From contig OZ007515.1 of NCBI GenBank assembly GCA_963931865.1, forward strand, positions 11,915,663-11,979,662: 64,000 bases of DNA, written 5' to 3'. This DNA is from Axinella damicornis. Lineage: Eukaryota > Porifera > Demospongiae > Axinellida > Axinellidae. Positions within the stretch are counted from its first letter, which is position 1. Every line of letters begins with the position of its first letter. The translations under genes and the position numbers were made by a program. Shown here piece by piece: positions 1 through 11,333 of this stretch. The notes beneath the pieces were generated by a model. It had not been told where the DNA came from and did not search any database. It saw only the letters and a list, made by a program, of their open reading frames with translations.

Positions 1-368
1 AAACCAAGGCCACCCAAGTGCTTGTCGTTTGCAGTGCTAATTTGGGGAAGTAAAAGTCGCCATGTGCAGTGATGTACTGGTTGTCAGGAGGAGTGGCTTC
101 AGACCTCTGCACAGCTGTGGGGAGGCTTTCTGAACTCTAGAAATGCTGATGACCAATGTCAACCGCTCAGTCATTCCATACGTGGTCCGTGGTTGCGATC
201 AGTAGTGGTACACACTGACTTGCGCTTCTCTGGGGACTCCTCTATACATCCATCTGATGTCCAGGTACTGTACGTGAGTGACAACTACTGCAATCGACAA
301 ATGCTGGGGTGAGGTCTGGGTTCGAGGCTAGTTCTGCCTCACAAAGCCACTTATGACCTCCATCTCAC

Positions 369-2116
369 CTTCCTATCCTTCTGAAGAAAGTTGAGAGCTG
401 TTTGCACGTTCTGGAGTTTATGGACTCTCATCTTACCCTTCTCACGACGCTGCGGGGGAGGAAGGAGGGAGGAGGAGGGGAGGAGGGGAGGAGGGGAGGA
501 GGGGAGGAGGGAGAGGGAGAAGGGAGGGAGGGAAGGGAGAGAGGGGAGGAGGGAGAGGGGGAAGGGAGGGAGGGAAGGGAGAGAGGGAGGAGGAGGGGGA
601 ATGGAGGGAGGGACGGGAGGGAGGAGGGAGAGGGGGAAGGGAGGGTGAGAAGGGAGGGAGGAGGGAGAGGAGGAAGGGAGGGTGAGAAGGGAGGGAGGAG
701 GGAGAGAGGAGGCGAGAAGGGGAGGAGGGAAGGAGAGAGAGGGGGAAGGGAGGGAGAGGAGGAAAGGAGGGTGAGAAGGGAGGGAGGAGGGAGAGAGGAG
801 GCGAGAAGGGGAGGAGGGAAGGAGAGAGAGGGGGAAAGGAGGGAGAGGAGGAAGGGAGGGTGAGAAGGGAGGGAGGAGGGAGTGAGAAGGGAGGGAGGAA
901 GGGTGGGAAGGGCGGGAGAGGAAGGAAGGAGAGAACGAGAGGGAAGGAAGAGGTGGCAGGCAGAGCAAGAAAAAGATATCAAATCTCTTAGGTGATACTT
1001 GAGCAGTGACAGCATTATTACGTCAGTGATTTAAACAACAGACATAGTGGGGCATGTGGAGAGCTGTACCAGTTTCACGTTGCAGAGCAGTTCAAGGAGT
1101 AGAAGAAGTTTGTTGCCATCTCTGAAGTCTTCGTACAGGTCATCAACCTTCTGACCAGCCTGGGGCGGTGGAGGAAGGGGAGAGGGAGGGATGGAGGTGG
1201 TGAGGGAATGGAGAGAGTGGTGGAGGTGGTGGAGGAAGGGGAGAGGGAGGGATGGAGGTGGTAGGGGAAGGGAGAGAGGGTGGAAGTGGTACAGGTGCCT
1301 AACCAATCAATACACATTCACACTCACCCCTTACTCCCAGCTGGCTACCAGAAAACCACAAAGGAAGGAGGCCCTTGTGGTTGCCATGGTGAGAAGCACT
1401 TAAGCCAAAGAGTGCAACTACAGCTGTTGCAGACTGCCAAATTACACACAAACTCATAAACCCTGGCTGTAAGCGTAACCATGGCAACAGAACAATCAAC
1501 TCATCTCATGAGAATGAGGCTTTTCCACTTCCTGGACACAGAGGCCAACAACATGCTCTCAACACATGAACAGCCAGCAAGGCTTCTTACAAGTAGTTCA
1601 AGAGTGTTTATGGCTTTCTTCCCAGTATTTCTCTATAGCATTCTGGACACTGCTGTTGGACACCAGGGTTGGACACTGCTGTGTCTAGAGAAATGTGTAG
1701 AGTACTGGCAGTCCAATGGTTGGGTTTAGGGAAGGGTTAGAGTTTCAGGAAGAGTTAGTGTTTAGGGAAGGGTTGGGGTATTGGAAAGGGTTTGAGTAGG
1801 GGGTAGGGCTAAATGTTGGGTTTAGAGTTCGCTACGTACGGTGCCTCTGTATCTAGGATACAGGCCAGGGCATGAATGCACTATTAAAGCACTTCCTGCC
1901 AGCACTCTAGACACAGGGTTCCAGATAACCTAGTTACGTAGGGTGTAGTCTCCTTGATTGACCACCACACTGGTCACGTGGGACTGATATGTATAGCCTC
2001 ATTTCCAGGTCATTCTTACTGCCAGTAATTTATTGTTTGCAGTATGCAAATACAGCAAGAGAAGGCCTGGTCACGTGCAATGCCATCAGCTAGAGAGATG
2101 GTAGATACACGGGGAG

Positions 2117-2153
<37 letters not shown>

Positions 2154-4138
2154 GTGCCCAACAAAGAACCTCAATGACCTTTCTTGTACTGTCCATCCAA
2201 AGGCTGGATGTCAGGCAGACGATCAATACCGTTTGTTGTTCAAGACGCTGGGGATGGATCGATGCGAGACAGGTACTACAACGCCCCCCGAGTGTCTACT
2301 GTCTGTCTACCAGATGGGAGTGGTCTAGGAAGGAGGCTAGGAGTGATACATGTACTTCAGTAATGTAGTGACCCCCGAGGGTACCAGGGTGCCCCGCCCT
2401 CCTTTCCTGGCCAATTTTCCATTCATGTGGACATTAAATTCTTTGATGTGGTCACAATATTGGCTTTCCTGTCAGCTCTGGGGAAACACTGTAGCGATAC
2501 AATGGAAGATGCCCAGGAGGATCACTGGACACGAACAGGAAAGGCAAGCCATGCTGCTACTTCCAGTCTCACAGTCACTCACAGCTTTGGAGAAACACTG
2601 CTAGGAAAGCCGGAGGACTTCACATGTGACACATTCGGTGTCACTGCTGGTATCCTATCTACTGGATACAAACGTAACATGCCGAGCAATGCTCGTCTAT
2701 TGGAACCAGGAAGATGTAGGACTGAAACCTGCAGTGCCAGGACATGCAGAGCAAAAGTTTCCAGTGAAGTCAGTGGTGGCACTGCATCACATGTGAAGTC
2801 CTTCCAGGTATTCCTTCCAATTTTTCTCCGAAGCTTCAAGAAGATCAAGAGGAAAGCCCGGGGTATGAGGCTAGTCACCTCCCAATGTAGCTGATGAACT
2901 GTGAAGATTACTGTGCAGCAGACAACTAAAACCTCCTACGTAGGAAGAGGTGTGTTTCGCTGTAACAAACACGTCGCATGGCAACTGAATGCCTAGACAA
3001 TGCAGTAGGTGTGCAGTAGGACCACTCATTAATGACTTAGTGTCTGTTTATGCATACCACGTAGCCTAGCAACAGGCCATGCTACTTCCACCACTGATAA
3101 AGCAGTTCACTCTGAACTGCTGCATAGCCTCACTCCCAGACCTCAAAGAAAAACGGTCCAGTACACGCCGCCGATCATTGGGGGCATGACATACCGAGAA
3201 GAGTGGTGAGAAATAATACTTTGTTTTACCTCACAGGAGTAGCATCTTCTTTGCAGAGTTTGTGAACAGTTCCTACTTCCCTGGACATGTATAACTGTGA
3301 AGCATTCTATCCCTCTAGCCCTGTTGCGATTAACATCAACGATTCGACATCATAGTCATCCTATGTTCAACAGACCCATTTTCGCAGGGTGGGCAATTGG
3401 TCTGAGGATAAGACCGTACTTCTCCTCAGCTCTTAATGTCTACTCTTGGATTGATATCATTATGCTGCTTCAAACAAACCTATTATGGTTCATCAATGTA
3501 TACACATCTGACTACCTAATGAAGTGTGCTACAGAGTAGCATCAGGTTACACACAGACACGACCAGAGCCTAGAGCGGCAGAGCCTCCTTCGACAAGAGA
3601 AGCTATTATTCGATGCCTGCTAGAAAGAAAGCCTCACCTTAGCTAGCTTTCCAGACTCACAGTTCGTGTGTTGTACACTTTTTGCTTCATATTCTGTGCC
3701 TGAGGTTGTGCTATATGATCACTCGCATTTTAATTCTGATGAACTGCCCGTCATATAATTATGCGATCCACGCTCTGCACGTGCACTCGCTCACTCCACA
3801 CAAAGTCTTGCATTCTTCTACTATCCATATGTTGCACATGCCTCTGGTATCCTCATGTTGCAAAATGGGTGAAGTCAATGATGGAGCCATACTGATGAGG
3901 GTCAGCTAATAGGAGACCAAGAGAGTCATGCATACCTAAGTTATTTTAATGAGAAGGAGCAGTATGGGGTGGTAATTGGTGCAAGGACAACATTGGTAAA
4001 CCCAGTGGCTTCAACAAAAGCACACACTGCCAAACTGATTCCCCAGGAAGACACAAACACAGGGTGGTGGAGTTACCTTTATGAGGTGAGAGTTCACCCA
4101 GTTGGTGAAGGCTTTCTTCTGGACTCTCTCATACTCTC
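369..4138 (-). CDS. Plakin/spectraplakin-like cytolinker, partial: first CH domain (three exons)
   Basis: Three minus-strand exons at 4138-4077, 1159-1070 and 449-369 join in phase (62, 90 and 81 bp) into about 77 residues of a first calponin-homology domain. The exons read EYERVQKKAFTNWVNSHLIK, then a part containing KVDDLYEDFRDGNKLLLLLE, then a part containing REKGKMRVHKLQNVQTALNF. This spacing matches the actin-binding CH1 of plectin, dystonin and MACF better than that of beta-spectrin or alpha-actinin. Donors are GTAACT, GTACAG and GTGAGA; acceptors are TAG, CAG and CAG. The family links F-actin to microtubules or intermediate filaments. The next expected CH1 exon (the KLVNIRNDDI-like segment) is not found in bases 1-368, so the gene runs off the left edge. 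The first of these exons starts in phase 2, so at least one more upstream exon is needed. Family call is firm; the exact member (plectin-like or spectraplakin) cannot be decided. Confidence 0.8.
452..960 (+). repeat. Polypurine (GGGA/GGAGG) tract before a minus-strand 3' splice site
   Basis: About 500 bp of irregular GGGA, GGAGG and GAGA units on the plus strand. On the minus strand it is a CT tract that ends exactly at the CAG acceptor of the plakin exon at 449. Long Pro/Ser or Gly/Glu/Arg open frames here are repeat artefacts. A shorter related tract (1163-1290) abuts the acceptor of the exon at 1159. Confidence 0.9.
1160..4076 (-). other. Large intron of the plakin-like gene
   Basis: No exon is recognisable in this 2.9-kb interval between CH1 exons. 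It holds the CT tract at 1163-1290, a 33-nt G run at 2120-2152 and an 18-bp inverted repeat (2612-2629 with 2787-2805). A 155-codon plus-strand open frame at 2427-2894 has no recognisable domain. Confidence 0.6.
2120..2152 (+). repeat. 33-nt G homopolymer
   Basis: Uninterrupted G run preceded by GGGGAGGGA. It lies in the plakin intron, so it is a C run on the gene's sense strand. Its exact length is vulnerable to sequencing error. Confidence 0.9.
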
Positions 4139-4165
4139 CTACGCATGTGAAAGAGGGAAGGCAGG

Positions 4166-4166
<1 letters not shown>

Positions 4167-4205
<39 letters not shown>

Positions 4206-4270
4206 GAAGAAGGGGAGGGTGGAAGAGAGGACGGGAAAGGGAGGGGGAGGACAGAGGAAGGGGAGGAATG
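4167..4270 (+). repeat. 37-nt G homopolymer and adjoining purine tract
   Basis: G run at 4167-4203 followed by GGA-rich sequence. On the minus strand it becomes a poly-C and CT tract about 25 nt upstream of the acceptor of the plakin exon 4138-4077. Confidence 0.9.
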
Positions 4271-7200
4271 ACAAGGAGAGAGTAGAGGAGAGGGGTGACA
4301 GTGGGTATTTGCGACCCCAAATCCTGGCTGCTATCTCATCTTTGTGCAAAGACAGTGGATTTCTTTTCAGCTTTATACTGGACCTTGCTTCCCAGCAACA
4401 CGTGTTCATACCGTATTACAACGCCATTGTTCAGAGAGTATGTACTCTTCCATTCTTTGCTTCACGACTCAATGGTATGTGTTTCAGACACCATGCAGCA
4501 CCACCAGTGGAGAACATGAGCTATGTATGAACATCCTGTATCACACTTAGCTTTAGATTTAGAAGGAACGTGGTTCATACGTGAGTAATTCTTAATACCT
4601 TTGGGACTGGGAGAAGCTTAGCTTTTTGATATGATATCAAGCACTTGTCACAAAGAATGCATGGAATGCTTCTTCATTGGAGAGCTGTAGAGTATCTAAT
4701 TATACTACAAGATCAGCTTGCTTTTGAATAATGCATCCAGAACAATATTCACAACCCCTCTAGCATGTGACACACCGGCAGTGGTCAGGGCTGGGAGGTA
4801 GGGTTTGGATGGTACGCTATAACCGTACTGTACCATAATCATACATAGTAGTTTAGGAGGGAAAGAAATCCGCACATCGCCATGGGTACGAGGCTATGGG
4901 GAGCACAGAGCCTTCACAGGAACCCGCGACAGAGGAGCACAAGCCACTCTTCCTAACACAGCACAAACCAGAGGTCTCTAGCTGCTGTTCTCTCCCTCAC
5001 GATTGCGTACACTGCGGAGTCCGTGGTGGATGGGACTATGGGTCTAGGTACGCAGGCTGACATTGGCTGAGTGACACTCTCACAGTCCACCATTGCAGCC
5101 TCCAGGGTCATTGTCTCCCTTACATGGCAACATATACACACAAACTAGTACAATGTCAGATGGAATTGGTTGGGATACCAACCACCCTTGCACTCTCTAT
5201 ACAAGTATAGTTCTGCCCTCATCATATTCTTCAGATCATAGCATCAAGACTACAAACTCACAATGCGACTTACCAGCCAACTCTAGTCTAGTGTGTTCCA
5301 GTGCAGCCATAGCCGGCTGCCTCACCGTCCCAGGACAGCAGAAACAGCGCTCGTTGATGGTACTCTAATTGGAACACTACACGAAATGCCCAGTCTACCT
5401 CTGCTCTTGCCTCTCCGCGGGGTTTATGACATGGGCAAATTCCACTTAGTGCAGCACTGTTTCCCACATCGTATCTCTAGCCCATAGCATAGTTGACGGT
5501 TTGCAGAAGACTTTGAATGCCTTCCGCAAGTCAGGAACTTTGATGATCAACAAAGTCCCGCCCCTTTCAAATGACCTCTGACCCAGATGCGGTTATGTTC
5601 TATTTAATCGAATTTCAAAATTATTGTACTATTCTATTTATCCGAATAAATATTTTAATATTCCACTTCCTGATCAATCATTCATTATCTGCTTAGCTTT
5701 GCTCTGCCTTGGCTGTTGTTCTGTCGTCCAGAGAGAATGAGGCAGTAGAGTTTGTGCAAGTCTGTCCGTCTCCCCCCTGTGATCTGCAACCCTGCAGCGT
5801 GTGTGTGGAGTGCTAGTGAACCACGTACCGGATGAAAAAGTCGCGTGGTGGTGAAGAAGGTGCAGTCGACTTGCCTAAGTTTGCAGGTGAAGCCAAGGCT
5901 AGTTTACGACGCATCATTGCATGGATAAGTGATGCTAGATATCGTTTAACGCCGTCCTGCATCCTGTACAGGGTTGGAACTGTGGAATTATCCTTGTACA
6001 TAAGGTGCAAACCGTGCAGCCAGAACACCTGCTTAGTAGGTGAGATTCTGCTGAGACCAATTACTGGCAGTATGTCGCGTTTGGTGATATATCATATTCA
6101 GCTAAAAGGGATATCGTACAGTGCTACTGCCAACACACTTCCTTTTCTGTGCGTCATGAAATTAGTCCGGATGACTCACTGAGTCCGGACGACCCCTCAT
6201 GCGGTGCTGAATTGAACCCAATTCAGTCTTTGATGAGTGTCCGTTATGGTGTAGATGTCCGGTGGAGATGTCTGCGTATTTAGGGTGACCTTTGACTGGG
6301 GAATGTATATGTGAGGCGTGGATATGTTTACTAGCATGTAGTTCCCATTAGCAAGTGTTTCGTAACAGGTAGTAGCATCAGCAACAGTCCCATCCACAGT
6401 GTTGTGGTTGTCACAACAGTGTGTCTGTCCCGATAACAGTCACATGTAAAACTTTATGTGTTGATTAACTCTCCTCAACACACTGCTAATTGCTGTGACC
6501 TTATCACACTTCCACCTTAGTCCTATCCTATGAGAGTGAGACCTGTACCCGCCTGCTCCTCATTCCCAGGCCACTCCCACTTTGAATGTTGATTGGGTTG
6601 TAGGTTTTATGGGTTTTGCCGTATTGCAAGTACACATCTGGTGGCATGACACATGCATGTCGTACTGCCTTGTTCGTGCATTGCATTTGGATGGGAAAAT
6701 CTTTGAGGGCAAGAACCAAGCAGCTCCTTGCTCTGTTGGGAAAGAATTCACGTGTGTGTTACATAGGAAGAAATACAGTTGAACTTGTCTGTAGTTAGCC
6801 TCGTTCCCAGGCCTGTCTTGTATACAACTGGGACCGGCCGTAGTGACCCTAACAGAGAGGTGGCTGCCTTAAGCAGTGGTTTCTATAAACAGATTCCATT
6901 GTATACCAGCCACTAATAGTACTGTGCTGTGATGTATAAATAAGACCAGCCACTACATTGGCCACGTACGCAGACCTTCTCACCCCAGCTTTTTCGCTTA
7001 CACTACTAACGTGTCCGCCCAATGTCCAGGTGTGTCACTGCCTCTGATGCATTTTACAAGGCCTTCCCCAGCATTAAGACTGTAACACAAGCTGTATTTC
7101 ACTACCCATCTCATCATAGTGCAGTGCATTGATGTTCAGTACACCAGATTAGCTTTGAGGGTGACTTGTCACACTACTTAGTCTCACCATACACATTGGC

Positions 7201-8970
7201 TGCCTTTCAGATTCGAATGTCGTAAAGTATGCTGACTGATAGACTGGCAGACTACTCCCGTGCTTGACTCCATCCACGGCTCATAAGAAATCAGTGGTTC
7301 TGGGGGAACATGGTCTCAAGGAAGCCTCGTTCCCGGTCGTGTGAGAATTCCCTGGCAATTTACGCAAGGCATATTTGTGGGCGTAACATCATGGCAGTCA
7401 GAAGTCAAGTACATGTAGAAGTTGTTTGAACAAAAACCATTGTGCAAGACGTCTACATTAGTACAATTGAGCGATGGACTGAATACACACTTGCAATAGA
7501 ATGGGTGTGACTGACGTTTTCAACACATGAGGCAACTGCTTTTACAATGATTGTCATGTGAGAAGATCTGAATATACGTACGGCCTCATGAGCTCAAACT
7601 GTTTACATCTGCTACCAGGAAATCGACAACTCCAATCACTTCTTCTTACAGTCCAGGAAGTACATTAGGTCACAAGTCTGAAACTTGAGGGATTGACAGA
7701 AGGGTACACAGAGTTGATAACTTGGATTTTCCAATGAATAGCCGTAACATTCCCACTTGAAGGTGGCAGCATTTCAGTGGTAAAGTGATTCCTGTAATTG
7801 TAGGGCTTCAGCGCAAAAATCGAAACTCGAACATCTTATATCCAATGTGCATGTGAGTTCTGTTTCTGTAGCAACAACCACCTGGAATTTAATTTTCCCA
7901 AATAAGGTCATTCAGTTCTCCAAAACAGAAAATTGCTGGTGACTAGATAGCACACTTTGTATTGTTTGTAGTTGGGTCTCAATTGGCTGCACACGGACAT
8001 CAAAGGCTGATTTTTTATGGCCTCAAGCCAAACAGATTTACGCATGCCATCATTGTATTATTGTTTGTCTAACGATGATCCAAGGTGGTGGAGCGTTGTT
8101 CTTGCATTGTTGCGTCAGTGTACACATGGTGTGTGTGTGTAGTAGTAGCATACCATAAACAATCAGATTGGCGTCCAATCATCCACCCCCACATTCTCCA
8201 TGAAACTCTGCCATCGACCTACGTTGTCATAATGTGGCTTGTATTAGCATTGTTGACTGCCCACCACAATAGCAGGCCGTGCTAGACTCTGTAGTTAAGA
8301 TTTGACCAACCAGAGGCCTGCATTCAGCCTCTAAACAGGAAATGAGATTGCTTTAATTGTTGGAGCTAGTTGAGTAATGAATGGTCCATGGCTGGTAGCA
8401 AATGCTGAATCAATCACATTTTCATCATGGATTATTAATCTAGTCTATCAAACTACATGTATACCAATTTTCTTGCACTCGGGAAGTTGGAGGAGAGAAA
8501 TTGGCCTAGCTCGATATACCTAGACTTTCTAGTGGTTCAGTTTCTGACTGATGAGGTTGTCTGCGTAATTAAGTGGTTGACTGCTGAAGAGTGGAATGTA
8601 ATTTCTTTGCTAGAAGTTGTTTGTTAGTTTGTCAGTGCACATGATCACAATGTGTATATATCTATATATGGATGTCTGGACGCTGACAGTACACCATGAT
8701 CAAAGGAGGAACCTGTTTACAGCTTGTAGTCTGGGGCTGGAGGATACACAGTGTATATACGACTTCACAACAAAACAAAGCTTATTGACAACAATCCTCT
8801 GAGAACAATCAATCATTATGCATATATATATGGGGGAGATGTCCTGTCCTTGGCTAGCGTACTGACAACAATCCACTGTAGTTGTTGGCCTAAGGCTGGC
8901 TAGCATATAGGCATAGCGCTATAGCATCTGTAGCTATTTACTGAGCCTCCCAAGCTACTGAGCTATATCG
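4271..8970. other. Region with no supported gene except one candidate plakin exon
   Basis: About 4.7 kb without convincing coding sequence on either strand. It contains half-copies of a dispersed palindromic element (motif TAGCCTCGTTCCCAGGC) near 6556, 6796 and 7324. A 117-codon plus-strand frame at 5832-6182 starts in lysine/glycine-rich sequence but shows no known domain. The left part may hold 5' exons or promoter sequence of the plakin-like gene. Confidence 0.5.
5001..5043 (-). CDS. Candidate upstream exon of the plakin-like gene
   Basis: A 43-bp minus-strand segment lies between CTAG and GTGAGG and has the right phase to join the exon at 4138-4077. It would place the residues LRSVRNR directly before EYERVQKK. 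It has no methionine and is too short to test by similarity, so it is only a phase-compatible guess. Confidence 0.2.
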
Positions 8971-8976
8971 TTGCTA

Positions 8977-9245
8977 GCCTCATTCCCAGGCGAGCACAGG
9001 GGGAGCCTGGGAACGAGGCTATACTGTTGCTAGCTTCATTCTCAGGCAGCACAGGGGGAGCCTGGGAACGAGGCTGTATCATTGCTAGCCTCATTCCCAG
9101 GTGAGCACAGGGGGAACCTGGGAACGAGGCTATACTGTTGCTAGCTTCATTCTCAGGCAGCACAGGGGGAGCCTGGGAACGAGGCTGTATCATTGCTAGC
9201 CTCATTCCCAGGTGAGCACAGGGGGAGCCTGGGAACGAGGCTATA
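8977..9245. repeat. Tandem array of five short palindromic elements
   Basis: Five successive units, each running from TAGCCTCATTCCCAGG through a GCACAGGGGGAGC centre to CCTGGGAACGAGGCTA, about 55 bp apart. Each unit is an imperfect inverted repeat. Units 1, 3 and 5 and units 2 and 4 resemble each other, suggesting duplication of a two-unit block. Single copies of the same family occur elsewhere in the window. Confidence 0.85.
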
Positions 9246-9765
9246 TCGTTGCTGTTCCAGAACTATAGCAACACATGCAGGAATGCCAGTAGCTTCCGGC
9301 TCAGTTAATAGCTGTGTGTGAAGCACGTAGTAGTGTAATAGAGGCCTGTAAGTGATTACCTCAGTCTTTTGATGGAGGATATTCTTCAGGTGTTTTGAAG
9401 ACGTGAATCAGCCTTCTCTCCCACCGATAAATCAGTAGAAGGACTTTGCATTACATCATGCAAATTGGCGGTGCATGTCATCTTACCCCCTCCTCTGCTC
9501 TGTCATGATTGTTAGCTTTCCTGCAGCCATCTTTGAGCTATTGTTTACCAGGTGATTGTCATGGCAACATGATTGTTTACTCCAGAGTCCTTGAAATACA
9601 CATGCTTTCAGTATTGCCTGTGTGACATTGTATGGCTTTTGCTACTTAATCAGCATGCTCTGTGTGGTCAATTCTGAGGTTTGTAGCTGAGACACAATAC
9701 ATACATGTAGTTAGTGATGGCCTGTTTGTTTGGGGTTGTGGGTGGGAAAGGCCAGGAAGGAGGCC

Positions 9766-9815
9766 AAGAGTGCATGATGATATCATTGCAGATGTTATCA
9801 TGTACTCTTGTTATG
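9766..9815. mobile_element. Degenerate short foldback element, same family as 12716-12782
   Basis: CAAGAGTGCATGATGATATC faces GATGTTATCATGTACTCTTG. Both arms match the perfect palindrome at 12716-12782 (CAAGAGCGCATGATGACATC) with a few substitutions, so this appears to be an older copy of one small foldback family. Confidence 0.55.
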
Positions 9816-10344
9816 TCATCAATCACTAACCTCATTCCAGGCCTACTTGTTTTTCCTCATTCTTTAATTTACGTTGACAAATAACCTGAAGTGGAAGAGC
9901 GCTGAAATGTAGCGATCATTCATCACATAAATGGTGTCAGGGAGACATGTAAGGGGTCCATAGTCTGTTAAGATTCCGTTCATCATTCATCGAGCACTAC
10001 CCACCATAGACTTGCACCCTAGTGAGCCCCACCCACCACAGACTATCACCCTAGTGAGACCCGTGTGTAAGAGAGTACACGAGCGTGGACACAGTTCTAG
10101 TGTAGCAGGTAGCACCAGGTTTGCTACACAGTACTCTCCGACAGCATACACCCGTTTATGGTGAGGCAGCCTGAGGAGTGAGTATGTGTGAACATTGAAC
10201 AACCGGTTGTCGGGTTGCAGAACAGACATGATGTCGTGTATGTGCACAGACAGTAATCATGAATGGATACCGTCTGGTTGAGAGCCCCTGATGGGTATCT
10301 TCCTCAAGCTCGTTGCTGGTGTGTGATGTGCCACCATTCGGACC

Positions 10345-10991
10345 CAGTTCACAATCAATCAATCAATCAAATCTTTTTAGTCCCCTGCAGTTGCAGCCAG
10401 CCTAGGTTAGGCTTATGAGACTACAAAAAAGAACACTTAGGGCATACACACAGGACATACAGAACACACATAAAAGTCAGCTTCAGGCTGTGAGCTTGGT
10501 AGCCTTGTCGCGGTTGTGTGGATGTACACCATTAATGCCATCAAAGTTTATTTTAAGTTGTGGGGCGACATTTACAATCCGAGCGGCTTGGGCTTCTTCC
10601 AGGTGATCTTGGCCAAGGTTATGTATACAGTGCCGGGGCAGGGGGCTTTACAGCCCGCATTGACAGTTGCCGATTCGATGGCATCCCTCTGAGAGAAAGT
10701 CTCTTGCAGACTTTTGATCTTGATATACATCTCGGAGAGTTGAGCCCTCATGGCAGCATTTTCGGCGTTTATCGTTCTTGTCTTGGTAACTGCAAAAAGT
10801 AGTGCTGCGCGGCAGGCGGAACAGATCCATGTGAGTCCTCCGTTTTCTGTGATTATCTCATAGCACTGGGCGGACGCGTTAGAGCAACCGACACGGTACC
10901 ATAGCATGTAGGAAGTCCTGCATGAAAGTTGGGCAATTCCACCTTTGACCCTCAGTTGCTTACCTTCTGGATGGTCATGCATGAATATCAT
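10345..10991 (-). mobile_element. Possible LINE-derived fragment with zinc-finger-like ORF
   Basis: A 139-codon minus-strand frame (10991-10572) contains a Cys-rich stretch: WYRVGC, then a serine-rich spacer, then WICSAC. This resembles the second half of a PHD-like finger and is followed by a helix-prone segment rich in E, Q and K. Such a finger plus coiled coil is seen in ORF1-type proteins of some invertebrate non-LTR retrotransposons. Downstream on the same strand lies AAAAAGATTTGATTGATTGA, a short tandem-repeat tail of the kind found at the 3' ends of CR1/L2-like LINEs. No reverse transcriptase is present, so if this is a LINE it is heavily truncated. It could instead be an exon of a host gene. 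Confidence 0.35.
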
Positions 10992-11333
10992 GAAACTACG
11001 TGCACTTTTCTTGTCCGAGCTTCAAAGGCAGAGCGTGCTGAGTGCATGAAAATGTGTCAATCCATGTATCTACGTGCACGTAGCTACCTGTACCTCTGTC
11101 TACCAGGCTGCGCCGGCCTTCCATACCGTATTTGGATACTGCGTGCAAAGGAAAGGGGTAACCCCGCGTACGCGTATAATAAGAGCGCATTGCCACGTCC
11201 ACGTGGGGGAAAGAGGGCCTAGGGCGGGGGCCGGCGAGGATTCTGGACCTCACAGCTCGAGTTCCGTGTCATATCTACGGTTTGGGCAACATCGAGCAGT
11301 TGATCACTGTCCTGGCGTGCTGCGTCCCAATGT

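Noticed and set aside
351..968. Long Pro/Ser/Leu frame (minus strand) and Gly/Glu/Arg frames (plus strand)
   Set aside because: Products of the GGGA-rich repeat; only the terminal 27 codons (369-449) are real CH-domain coding sequence.
2427..2894. 155-codon plus-strand frame inside the plakin intron
   Set aside because: No domain or repeat homology, and contains an inverted repeat; treated as chance.
5832..6182. 117-codon plus-strand frame
   Set aside because: No recognisable domain, no conserved neighbour and mixed composition; could be chance or a first exon, but nothing supports it.
6165..6200. Hammerhead-ribozyme-like hairpin (GTCCGGATGACTCACTGAGT context)
   Set aside because: A stem GTCCGGA/TCCGGAC is present, but the conserved CTGATGA and GAAA core elements are not both there in the required order.
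8977..9245. CRISPR-like spacing of palindromic repeats
   Set aside because: The DNA is clearly eukaryotic, the spacers are themselves repeated, no cas genes exist, and the unit is a dispersed palindrome.
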